Part shown: positions 1 to 6,899 of the stretch, piece after piece
Layout of the letters: each line of letters starts with the position of its first letter
Numbering within the stretch: position 1 is the first letter of the stretch
DNA from: Lachnospiraceae bacterium
Lineage (GTDB): Bacteria; Bacillota; Clostridia; Lachnospirales; Lachnospiraceae
Assembly: GCA_016288495.1 (NCBI GenBank)
Contig: JAEEZH010000119.1
Coordinates: 1-32,163 of the forward strand
Direction: 5' to 3'
Length of the DNA: 32,163 bases
The notes under the pieces: generated by a model
Seen by the model: the letters and a program-made list of their open reading frames with translations, nothing else
The model's database searches: none
Told to the model about the DNA's origin: nothing
Position numbers and translations under genes: made by a program

Positions 1-629
1 CCTATCCTGCTGACCATATCATTTTCCCTGATATTGTGCCTGACAACGTCGGAAAAAGCCTCAAGTGTGCGGTCTCCCATGTCATGGCCGAACAGATCGT
101 TCACAAGCTTAAAATTATCAAGATCCATGACCATGAGGGCTCCCGGCATCTGCGAACAGAGCTTCGATATCCTGGCGGTGCCGCTGGCTTTATTCAGAAA
201 GCCCGTAAGCTTATCCACGGTAGCCTCTTCGGTGAGGCTCTCGATCTTTTTACTGTTTTTTATGATATTATGGATACGGCTTACAAGGACATCTTTGTCA
301 AAGGGTTTTCGTATAAAATCCGCAGCGCCGGCCTTTAACCCCCGGTTCTCTACCTCAATGTCATTTTCCCCCGTAAGAAAGATGACCGGAATGTGGGTTC
401 TTTCATTTTCATCCTCAAAACGGCGCAGCTCTTCATAGGTCTCAAAGCCGTCCATTTCAGGCATCATCACATCCAGCAGAATAAGGTCCGGAGTATTTTT
501 TGTCACATACCTGAGTAAATTCTCACCGGAGGGCAGACAGCTGACACGCATATTTTCGTCATTCAGCATCAATTTGACATTCGTCAGACTCAGTGGTTCA
601 TCATCCACCACCACTATCCAGCATTCCAT
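1..629 (-). CDS. Response regulator with receiver and GGDEF domains (partial, C-terminus outside window)
   Basis: Translating the minus strand from ATG 629 gives 209 codons that run off the left edge. Residues 1-120 form a CheY-like receiver: acidic pair D9-D10 in VVVDDE, phosphoacceptor D53 in LILLDVMMPEMDGF, and a conserved lysine in FIRKPFD. From about residue 138 a diguanylate-cyclase (GGDEF) domain begins, with DKLTGFLNK and then MDLDNFKLVNDLFGHDMGD. The signature GG(D/E)EF loop lies outside the window, so catalytic competence cannot be judged. The family role is phosphorylation-controlled synthesis of cyclic di-GMP. The start at 629 is preferred over an in-frame ATG at 659 because GGGGAGA lies 5 nt upstream of it. 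No partner histidine kinase is visible. Confidence 0.9.
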   Translation of the reverse strand, partial: MECWIVVVDDEPLSLTNVKLMLNDENMRVSCLPSGENLLRYVTKNTPDLILLDVMMPEMDGFETYEELRRFEDENERTHIPVIFLTGENDIEVENRGLKAGAADFIRKPFDKDVLVSRIHNIIKNSKKIESLTEEATVDKLTGFLNKASGTARISKLCSQMPGALMVMDLDNFKLVNDLFGHDMGDRTLEAFSDVVRHNIRENDMVSRI

Positions 630-665
630 AAAGATCTCCCCGTTCGCTTCAATGAACATTTTTAT

Positions 666-694
666 ATTATATCAAGAATCATACATTATTTCAA
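666..694 (-). promoter_or_regulatory. Sigma-A type promoter of the receiver-GGDEF gene
   Basis: Read on the minus strand, a -35 box TTGAAA (694-689) is followed after 17 bp by a perfect -10 box TATAAT (671-666). The start codon at 629 is about 30 nt past the expected transcription start. The -35 box is only about 20 bp beyond the stop codon of the upstream HAD gene, so the regulator has its own promoter. Confidence 0.8.
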
Positions 695-712
695 AAAACG
701 TCACCGGCAGGC

Positions 713-1378
713 TCATAAGCGGGTGATGATGTCATATATCTCATCGGGAGAAGCCGCAACACCAATATTTTTGAACTCCATCACGTCCTCCGGCTTTTCA
801 AAACCGAAACCATAGGTCACTCCGATAAAAGGACAGCCTATACCTTCGGCGCCTATGGCATCATTGTCCGAATCTCCCACCATCACGCACTGATCCGGGG
901 TAAAGCCCATCTCCTCTATGCACATACGTATGATGTCGGACTTTGTGAGCTTATTAAAATTGTCCGCCCCGTGTATCACGTCGGAATGCTTTGCCAGACC
1001 GAAGTGTTCCACTATATCAATGGCGTAATCCTCTCTTTTGTAGGTGGCCACCGCATTTTTATACCCGGCTTCCTTCAGGCGTATCATAAGTTCCTCGATA
1101 CCCGGATACACCTGTGCCCTGAAAAGAAATTCATGCCGGGAATATTTCTCTCTGAATACATTGGCAAATTCCTGGGCTTTCTCCTTTGTCAGGGAATAAA
1201 CCTCCACAAGGGAACGCTGGATCGGCGGTCCTATGAAAAGCTTTTCATTTTCGGGCTTTAAAGGCGGCATATTGAAAGCTTCAAGTGTGGCTCCTACCGA
1301 AGTCAGGATGCCTTCTCTGGTATTGAGGAGGGTGCCGTCCACGTCAAATATGACGGCTTTGTAATTATTGTCGGACAT
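713..1378 (-). CDS. HAD-superfamily phosphatase (phosphoglycolate phosphatase-like)
   Basis: A 221-aa cytosolic protein with all HAD motifs. Motif I is FDVDGTLL, with nucleophile D12 and acid/base D14. Motif II threonine is in AVATYKRE, motif III lysine in NKLTKSDII, and motif IV acidic cluster in VGDSDNDAIGA. A helical cap lies between motifs I and II, as in subfamily IA enzymes such as Gph or PpaX. Substrate cannot be deduced; small phosphate esters or pyrophosphate are usual. The start at 1378 is chosen because AAAGGA lies 7 nt upstream; an in-frame ATG five codons earlier has no better ribosome site. It lies downstream of a histidine phosphatase on the same strand, separated by a repeat array. 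Confidence 0.88.
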   Translation of the reverse strand: MSDNNYKAVIFDVDGTLLNTREGILTSVGATLEAFNMPPLKPENEKLFIGPPIQRSLVEVYSLTKEKAQEFANVFREKYSRHEFLFRAQVYPGIEELMIRLKEAGYKNAVATYKREDYAIDIVEHFGLAKHSDVIHGADNFNKLTKSDIIRMCIEEMGFTPDQCVMVGDSDNDAIGAEGIGCPFIGVTYGFGFEKPEDVMEFKNIGVAASPDEIYDIITRL

Positions 1379-1398
1379 GGTGATTCCTTTCATTTTTA

Positions 1399-1503
1399 AG
1401 ATTCTTCGCTTCGCTCAGAATGACAATGGGGCGGCGCGGTGCTCAGAATGACAATGGGGCGGCGCGGTGCTCAGAATGACAACAGGGCAGCGCGATGCTC
1501 AGA
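1399..1503. repeat. Interspersed repeat copy expanded into 28-bp tandem units
   Basis: Positions 1399-1425 hold the sequence AGATTCTTCGCTTCGCTCAG followed by AATGACA, whose ATTCT/AGAAT arms can fold. The right half is then repeated: 28-bp units at 1413-1440 and 1441-1468 are identical, a third at 1469-1496 differs by a few bases, and a fourth begins with GCTCAGA at 1497. The stop codon of the histidine phosphatase (1499-1501) lies in the fourth unit's edge. Related copies are at 9590-9748 and, degenerate, at 28879-28919. Confidence 0.85.
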
Positions 1504-2122
1504 TCTTCTCATAGGTGACCAGCCTGAGATCGCGGTCAAGGCTGAGGAGATAACCGTGGCCGTTGGCAGGCAGATAATCATAATAACTCCCCCCGTCAAG
1601 ATGGCTCATAAGGGCCATGATGGTGCCTCCGTGGATAACGAGAATGCCCCTGTCAAAGCCACTTTCCCTGATCATCTCGCAGCAGGAAACCACGGATCCC
1701 CACACCCGGCTTATGAAATCATCACGTGCTTCACCGCCGGGAGGGGCTATCCGCCCGCTGCTGTCGATAAAAGCCCTGTAGTCCTCCTGATGGGAGAGCT
1801 CTTCCCAGGTCTTCCCCTCAAAGTCGCCGAAGTCCATCTCCCGAAGGTCATTTATCACCTCCGGCTTTCTGTCAGGGATAATGACCTGTGCCGTTCCCAG
1901 ACACCTTTTCATGGGACTGGAAAAAAAAGGGATCCCGTCTTCGTAAAACGAAGCGAGCACTTCCCCCGGCCCCCGGCTTTTGTCATCAAATATCGCTTTT
2001 ATCTCTTCTCTTCCCTCATCCGTCAGCTCCAGATCGGTCTGTCCCATGTAGCGCTTTTCAATATTGAATACCGTCTTGCCATGCCGGATGAGAAGTAGAG
2101 TTATGTCAACCTGTTTATTCAT
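1499..2122 (-). CDS. Histidine phosphatase superfamily protein (phosphoglycerate mutase-like)
   Basis: A 207-aa protein with the RHGKT motif (phosphohistidine H14) near the N-terminus, followed by the NIEKRYMGQTDLELTDEG region typical of the family. An acidic step occurs at EMDFGDFEGKTWEEL, and the second catalytic histidine is in VIHGGTIMALM. Family members include alpha-ribazole phosphatase CobC, broad-specificity PhoE-type phosphatases and cofactor-dependent mutases. No cobalamin genes are nearby, so a general phosphatase is the safer call. The start is placed at MNKQVDITLLLIRHGKT because a longer reading frame would begin upstream of the predicted transcription start (about 2176). The ribosome site is weak (GAAGAC). 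The stop codon lies in the repeat array. Confidence 0.88.
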   Translation of the reverse strand: MNKQVDITLLLIRHGKTVFNIEKRYMGQTDLELTDEGREEIKAIFDDKSRGPGEVLASFYEDGIPFFSSPMKRCLGTAQVIIPDRKPEVINDLREMDFGDFEGKTWEELSHQEDYRAFIDSSGRIAPPGGEARDDFISRVWGSVVSCCEMIRESGFDRGILVIHGGTIMALMSHLDGGSYYDYLPANGHGYLLSLDRDLRLVTYEKI

Positions 2123-2182
2123 TGTCTTCAAGAGTTTTGCTGTTTTATGTAAACCGGTCCTGCGGTTGCAGACCCGTTGATG

Positions 2183-2212
2183 ATTATACCATCCTGTGCC
2201 TTGAGCGGTCAA
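2183..2212 (-). promoter_or_regulatory. Promoter of the histidine phosphatase gene
   Basis: On the minus strand, TTGACC (2212-2207) and a perfect TATAAT (2188-2183) are separated by 18 bp. The expected transcription start near 2176 gives a leader of about 54 nt. The leader contains a small imperfect hairpin, GGTCTGC paired with GCAGGACC, of unknown importance. Confidence 0.75.
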
Positions 2213-2232
2213 ACAATATAGGTCTTTTTTAC

Positions 2233-2260
2233 TTGTCTTGCGGGAAAAAAATGATATAAT
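2233..2260 (+). promoter_or_regulatory. Promoter of the large GT-C glycosyltransferase gene
   Basis: TTGTCT (2233-2238), a 16-bp spacer and a perfect TATAAT (2255-2260) point rightwards. It is divergent from the histidine phosphatase promoter 45 bp away. Transcription would begin near 2267, which rules out the TTG-initiated upstream extension and supports ATG 2298 as the start. Confidence 0.7.
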
Positions 2261-2297
2261 TGTTGCCGTATATCAAAAAAGCAAAGGACAGGCGATC

Positions 2298-4754
2298 ATG
2301 GATCAGGATACGATGAGAAGAAAAGCCGAAGAACTGGCGATAAAGGTTCATAAAAACAGATATTACATCATACTGGGACTCATCATGGGCCTCTTTTTGT
2401 TCTGGGGTCTGTCTGCCTTCAGGGATTACGGCATATCCTGGGATGAGGAGATACAGAGGAACCGTTACCTGGCGGGACTCAGGACAGCCATCACCGTCTT
2501 TGCCGGACAGGACCGTGTTCCCGAGGCTCTCGAAAAGGAAGAGATCACCTCCCTCGGAGCGGGAAAGCTGGGGATAAAGCTGCCCCTCGCCCTTGCGGAA
2601 GCGGTAAGCGGCTTTAAAATGACCAACGAAAAGGTGTTCAAGCTGCACCATCTTTATTATTTTCTCCTGTTCTGGATATCGGGTTTCTTTGCCTGGTATC
2701 TGCTGCGGCTCCTGGGCTTTGACCACACGCTGTCTTTGCTTGGCCTGGGACTTTACATTCTCTGCCCCAGGATACTTGCGGATTCCTTTTACAATCCCAA
2801 GGATCTGATCCTGTTATCCCTTTACACCGCGGAAATGTGTCTGTCCGTGGCCCTGGTCAAAAAATTCCGGTACAGGACCGCTGCGGCCCTGGCCTTTGTC
2901 TGCGCCCTGGTCACCACCCTGAGGAACGCCCTTGTATTCTGCGCGGTGGTCTTTGCAGCCTGGTATGCATACAAAGCCTTTATCACAAAGGATAAAAAGA
3001 AGATCGTAACGGTGCTCAAACAGCTGGGGTTAACGATCGGTGTCTGCTTTGTGTTCATGTATATCCTCACCCCCGGGATGTGGGTAAACCTGTCCGGATC
3101 CATCTCAAAGAAAATAGCCAGCGTCAATCCCACCTTTTCCCACGGGGGCTTTGATCTGGTGGCCGGCCAGCTCATGAACAGGACCGATCTGCCCTGGTAT
3201 TATCTGCCGTTAACGATCGTTCTCACAGTACCCTGCGTTTATATAGTCTTTAACCTGATCGGACTGTGGGGCTTCACAAGATACACGGCAAAAAATCTGG
3301 CCTACTGTTTTAAATTCCGCCAGAAGCCTGACCAAAGGCTCAACGAAAACGACAGGATCCTTCTCATCATCATGCTCCAGGGTGCCTTCTGGATGTTTTA
3401 CACCTTTGTGTTCAGGCCCATGCAGTATAACCTGTGGCGGCATTTTTACTTTTTCTTCATATACATGGTGGTCTTCGCCGTCTGCGGCTTAAGAGTTGCT
3501 TTTACCACTTCGGATGCCGCCAGATATTCTGCCGTCATCTTTACCTCCCTCTCCCTTTTGCTGACCATGGGCTGGATAAAGATGAACCACCCTTACGAAT
3601 ATCTGTACTTCAATCCTCTGTTCCTGTCAAAAGCCGCCAGAGAAACAGTCCAGGATTACTGGGCGGTCTCCTACAAGGGTCTGCTGTCACAGATAGTGGA
3701 CGGATCCTCCGCCGATACTTATATCTATCCCGAACTGACGGGGAATCTGCTCTTCGGGGAGCCGGGCTTTGAGAACCATCATCTGGAAAAGCTGGAACAC
3801 ACCGCCAAATACCGCATCTGCGAGGGCAACCCCGGAGACGATAATTTTTATAAGATCCTCAAGACCGTGGAGGTGGATGACCGCATCTGCCAGTCCCTGG
3901 TAAAAAGGGAAAACTACACCAATCTCGTCCGCAAATACTACTATGAGGACGGGGTATTTTCCGGGGATAACACGGAGCACTCCGTCTATGACAGCGAAGC
4001 AAAGCTCACCTGCGGCGTGGAAGGCACCGGCAAATGGATAAAGATAGAGCTGCCCGACGACCTTAGCGTCAGCGAGATCGATCTTATCTACGCCGACACC
4101 TGCGGCCTTAACGACAGCGGAAAATATGTCATGACCTCGGAAAAGGAGGAGATCCTTTATGACGAAAGGATCTATGTAAGCAACGATGATGAGAATTACC
4201 GATCCCTTTCCGATAAGGATCTCTTAAAGGAATACGACCTGCTGGGGATCTGCTGCGGCGAGGATCCCCTGCCTAAATTCATTCTGTACAGATATGAAAA
4301 CCGGATGGAGACCGGCGAACCGGCTTTTGCCATAAGAATGTTCGGCGAGGATAAAAACGCACCCGAAAAGGGTGAGATCTTCTTTAACAGCGCCGACACA
4401 AAAAACAGTCTTGCCGCTCCCCCGTATCCCGAGCTTTTTGACGACAGGGAACTTACCGGGATAGATCCGGGAGAAGACGGAACACAGCCTTGCATCACCC
4501 TTGAGCTTAAGGAGGATGCTCCCGCCGTCAGGGGACTTCACCTGGACTGCGGCATTTGGCCCATGAAAACAGGCCGTAACATCCTGATCGAGGGCTCGGC
4601 GGACGGCGTGAACTTCACCCCTCTTTCCTGGTACTACGGCGCTGCCGACGATTACCTGTTTGGGGAAGCTGCGGACTGCAGATTCCTGAGAATATCACAG
4701 ACGGATGAGAACCATCCTGCTTTTCACCTGTCGGGACTTTATCTCATACGCTAA
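2298..4754 (+). CDS. Polytopic GT-C type glycosyltransferase (PMT/GT39-like) with C-terminal extracellular domain
   Basis: An 818-aa membrane protein. The first membrane segment is at about residues 22-41, followed by RDYGISWDEE (D43, D49, E50, E51), the acidic first-loop motif expected of GT-C enzymes that use polyprenyl-phosphate sugars. Many more hydrophobic segments follow to about residue 425, and PRILADSFYNPKD and NHPYEYLYFNPL look like conserved family signatures. From about residue 440 the protein is hydrophilic and beta-rich. The last 90 residues (GLHLDCGI..GRNILIEGSADGVNFTPLSWYY..RFLRISQTDENHPAFHLSGLYLIR) resemble a discoidin/F5-8C carbohydrate-binding fold; that assignment is inferred from pattern only. 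Likely role: transfer of a sugar to a wall polymer, lipid or protein outside the membrane. Start ATG 2298 follows AAAGGACAGG. Confidence 0.75.
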   Translation: MDQDTMRRKAEELAIKVHKNRYYIILGLIMGLFLFWGLSAFRDYGISWDEEIQRNRYLAGLRTAITVFAGQDRVPEALEKEEITSLGAGKLGIKLPLALAEAVSGFKMTNEKVFKLHHLYYFLLFWISGFFAWYLLRLLGFDHTLSLLGLGLYILCPRILADSFYNPKDLILLSLYTAEMCLSVALVKKFRYRTAAALAFVCALVTTLRNALVFCAVVFAAWYAYKAFITKDKKKIVTVLKQLGLTIGVCFVFMYILTPGMWVNLSGSISKKIASVNPTFSHGGFDLVAGQLMNRTDLPWYYLPLTIVLTVPCVYIVFNLIGLWGFTRYTAKNLAYCFKFRQKPDQRLNENDRILLIIMLQGAFWMFYTFVFRPMQYNLWRHFYFFFIYMVVFAVCGLRVAFTTSDAARYSAVIFTSLSLLLTMGWIKMNHPYEYLYFNPLFLSKAARETVQDYWAVSYKGLLSQIVDGSSADTYIYPELTGNLLFGEPGFENHHLEKLEHTAKYRICEGNPGDDNFYKILKTVEVDDRICQSLVKRENYTNLVRKYYYEDGVFSGDNTEHSVYDSEAKLTCGVEGTGKWIKIELPDDLSVSEIDLIYADTCGLNDSGKYVMTSEKEEILYDERIYVSNDDENYRSLSDKDLLKEYDLLGICCGEDPLPKFILYRYENRMETGEPAFAIRMFGEDKNAPEKGEIFFNSADTKNSLAAPPYPELFDDRELTGIDPGEDGTQPCITLELKEDAPAVRGLHLDCGIWPMKTGRNILIEGSADGVNFTPLSWYYGAADDYLFGEAADCRFLRISQTDENHPAFHLSGLYLIR

Positions 4755-4761
4755 AAAACTG

Positions 4762-4790
4762 TTGAAAACACGCGGATTTTGTTATATTAT
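4762..4790 (+). promoter_or_regulatory. Promoter of the HPr gene
   Basis: TTGAAA (4762-4767), a 17-bp spacer and TATTAT (4785-4790) lie 8 bp after the stop of the large glycosyltransferase gene. The predicted leader before HPr is about 60 nt. No terminator is visible between the glycosyltransferase stop and this promoter. Confidence 0.75.
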
Positions 4791-4859
4791 ATAGTAGTGA
4801 AAGAGGCTTTGGGGAAGTCTTTTTCGGGAGAAGATATTATTGAAGGGAGGGTTTTCTTT

Positions 4860-5123
4860 ATGGTAAGCCGGAAGGTTAAGATAACAAACCCCACAGGTCT
4901 GCACCTGCGGGCTGCCGGTAATCTGTGCAAAGAAGCCATGCTGCATAAATCCATGATCACATTTAAGTACGTGGGGGGCACTGCCAATGCCAAGAGCGTG
5001 CTTAGCGTTCTGGGAGCCTGCGTTCGTTGCGGAGATGAGATCGAATTCACCTGTGACGGGGAGGATGAGAATGAGGCGTTGCAGGCTTTGGTCACGGCAG
5101 TTGAAAGCGGTCTGGGCGAATAG
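4860..5123 (+). CDS. HPr family phosphocarrier protein
   Basis: An 87-aa protein colinear with HPr. The active-site histidine H15 and R17 are in NPTGLHLRAAG, and the HPr kinase target serine S46 is in NAKSVLSVLG. S46 points to the Gram-positive form that can enter catabolite control (HPrK/CcpA). The usual proline at position 18 of the HxRPA motif is alanine here, and A16 is leucine. Unusual cysteines occur at 23, 54, 57 and 65. The start is set at MVSRKVKI by AAGGGAGG 9 nt upstream; the frame extends further upstream into promoter DNA. No PTS enzyme I is adjacent. It could be a standard ptsH product or a Crh-like paralogue; retention of H15 favours a phosphotransfer role. Confidence 0.9.
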   Translation: MVSRKVKITNPTGLHLRAAGNLCKEAMLHKSMITFKYVGGTANAKSVLSVLGACVRCGDEIEFTCDGEDENEALQALVTAVESGLGE

Positions 5124-5191
5124 CCTTAAGGCCATGCACTTTTATCACGACTTTTAAGGCAGTGGGCTCTACCGACTGCCTTTACCTTTTT
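5123..5191 (+). terminator. Intrinsic terminator or attenuator between HPr gene and leuA
   Basis: AAGGCAGT (5156-5163) pairs perfectly with ACTGCCTT (5175-5182), followed by TACCTTTTTAT, the form of a rho-independent terminator. GCCTTAA (5123-5129), touching the HPr stop codon, could instead pair with TTAAGGC (5154-5160), which would destroy the terminator stem. A seven-codon reading frame, MHFYHDF (5134-5157), lies between these arms. Termination is well supported; attenuation is a hypothesis. Confidence 0.65.
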
Positions 5192-5219
5192 ATAAAGACT
5201 GATCGTTAAGGAGAGAAAA

Positions 5220-6899
5220 ATGTTAAACTACAAACGCTACCAAAGGAACCCTGTCATGGATTTCAGGGAAAGGGAATGGCCCAACAGGGAGATTGAAAAA
5301 GCACCGGTATGGTGTTCCGTGGACTTGCGCGACGGTAACCAGGCTCTGATAGATCCCATGGTGGTTTCCGAAAAGGTGGAATTTTTCAACTATCTGGTAA
5401 ATATGGGCTTCAAGGAGATCGAGATCGGTTTCCCTTCCGCATCCCAGATAGAGTATGATTTCCTGCGGGAGCTGGTAGACCGCAGGCTCATCCCCGACGA
5501 TGTAAAGATCCAGGTGCTGAGCCAGTGCAGGCAGGAGCTCATCGACAGGACCTTCGAATCCATACAGGGGATCAAAAACGTGATCTTCCACATATATAAC
5601 TCCACCTCCACTCTCCAGAGGGATGTGGTATTCAACATGAGCAAGGAAGAGATAAAGGATCTGGCGGTCAAGGGCACCCTCATGGTAAAAGAGGGCATGA
5701 AGAATTTTGACGGCCACATAACCCTGGAGTACTCTCCCGAGAGCTATACGGGCACCGAGCCCGAATATGCCCTGGAGGTATGTGAGGCAGTGATAGACGC
5801 CTGGGGTATAGCCACCCCGGAGGATCCCGTCATCATCAATCTTCCCTCCACCGTGGAGATGACCACACCCAATGTCTTTGCCGACCGTATAGAGTGGACC
5901 TGCAGACATTTCAAAAACAGGGAAAACATCGTGGTTTCGGTACATCCCCACAATGACCGGGGAACCGGAGTGGCCACCGCCGAGCTGGCTCTTCTGGCAG
6001 GCGCGGACAGAGTCGAGGGCACGCTGTTCGGAAACGGCGAACGCACCGGCAACGTAGACATTCTCAACATCGCCTACAATATGTTCTCACAGGGTATCGA
6101 CCCCGAGCTCAAGATAGAAAACGTAAACGAGATGATCGAGCTCTATGAGCGCTGCTGCAAGATAGATGTACATCCCAGACATCCTTACGCAGGTAAACTA
6201 GTGTTCACCGCCTTCTCAGGCTCACATCAGGACGCCATAAACAAAGGCGTGAAGGCCATGAACGAAAGACATCCCGACACCTGGCAGGTACCCTATCTGC
6301 CTATCGATCCTTCCGATATCGGCAGGAAATACGAGCCCATCGTCCGGATCAATTCGCAGTCCGGCAAGGGCGGCGTGGCCTTTATCATGGATACATATTT
6401 CGGTTTCAAGATGCCCAAGGGCATGCACAAGGAGTTTGCCTCAGTCATCCAGTCCATCACGGAGACCCGGGGCGAAGTATCTCCCGATACCATCATGGCC
6501 ACCTTCAAGGCCGAATATCTGGATGCCAAGGAGCCCATACATTTCAGGAAGCTGAAGATCGACGATCTTTCAGACGCCTCCGATTCGGAGTTCGACACAA
6601 AGGTCAGCGTCATATATACAAATAAGGGCGTGGAAAAGAGCTTTGAGGCTGTGGGCAACGGCCCCATCGATGCGGTTCAGCGCGGGCTCATGGAAGAGCT
6701 GAATATCAGGATCAAGATCCTGGATTACGAAGAGCATGCTCTCCAGTCAGGCTCCACCTCACAGGCCGCAGCATACATACATATGCTGGATTCACAGACC
6801 GGCGATGTCACCTATGGCGTGGGCGTGTCCTCAAATATCACGAGAGCCTCCATCCGCGCTATATTCTCAGCCATAAACAGGCTTAAACTGGGAGAGTGA
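5220..6899 (+). CDS. leuA: 2-isopropylmalate synthase
   Basis: A 559-aa enzyme that condenses acetyl-CoA with 2-ketoisovalerate, the committed step of leucine biosynthesis in the cytosol. Its length and N-terminus (YKRYQRNPVMDFREREWPNR) match the long LeuA subgroup. The TIM-barrel motif VDLRDGNQAL is at residues 34-43, the metal-binding HPHNDRGTG at 242-250 and the glycine-rich GNGERTGN at 271-278. The C-terminal region from about 420, ending GVGVSSNITRASIRAIFSAINRL, is the leucine-sensing regulatory domain, so feedback inhibition is expected. AAGGAGAG lies 5 nt before the ATG. No leuB, leuC or leuD follows; instead the stop codon overlaps a membrane glycosyltransferase-like gene. Confidence 0.96.
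   Translation: MLNYKRYQRNPVMDFREREWPNREIEKAPVWCSVDLRDGNQALIDPMVVSEKVEFFNYLVNMGFKEIEIGFPSASQIEYDFLRELVDRRLIPDDVKIQVLSQCRQELIDRTFESIQGIKNVIFHIYNSTSTLQRDVVFNMSKEEIKDLAVKGTLMVKEGMKNFDGHITLEYSPESYTGTEPEYALEVCEAVIDAWGIATPEDPVIINLPSTVEMTTPNVFADRIEWTCRHFKNRENIVVSVHPHNDRGTGVATAELALLAGADRVEGTLFGNGERTGNVDILNIAYNMFSQGIDPELKIENVNEMIELYERCCKIDVHPRHPYAGKLVFTAFSGSHQDAINKGVKAMNERHPDTWQVPYLPIDPSDIGRKYEPIVRINSQSGKGGVAFIMDTYFGFKMPKGMHKEFASVIQSITETRGEVSPDTIMATFKAEYLDAKEPIHFRKLKIDDLSDASDSEFDTKVSVIYTNKGVEKSFEAVGNGPIDAVQRGLMEELNIRIKILDYEEHALQSGSTSQAAAYIHMLDSQTGDVTYGVGVSSNITRASIRAIFSAINRLKLGE

Noticed and set aside
1413..1496. Tandem repeats read as a small CRISPR array
   Set aside because: The units are directly contiguous with no variable spacers, and no cas genes are present; the same holds for 9668-9748.
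1439..2098. Long open frame on the plus strand opposite the histidine phosphatase
   Set aside because: It begins in the repeat array, has no ribosome site, and its protein has no recognisable motif; the minus-strand frame carries the RHG and HGG catalytic motifs.
5134..5157. MHFYHDF as an annotated leader-peptide gene
   Set aside because: It has no leucine codons, a ribosome site too close to the ATG, and seven codons can occur by chance; kept only as part of the attenuator hypothesis.
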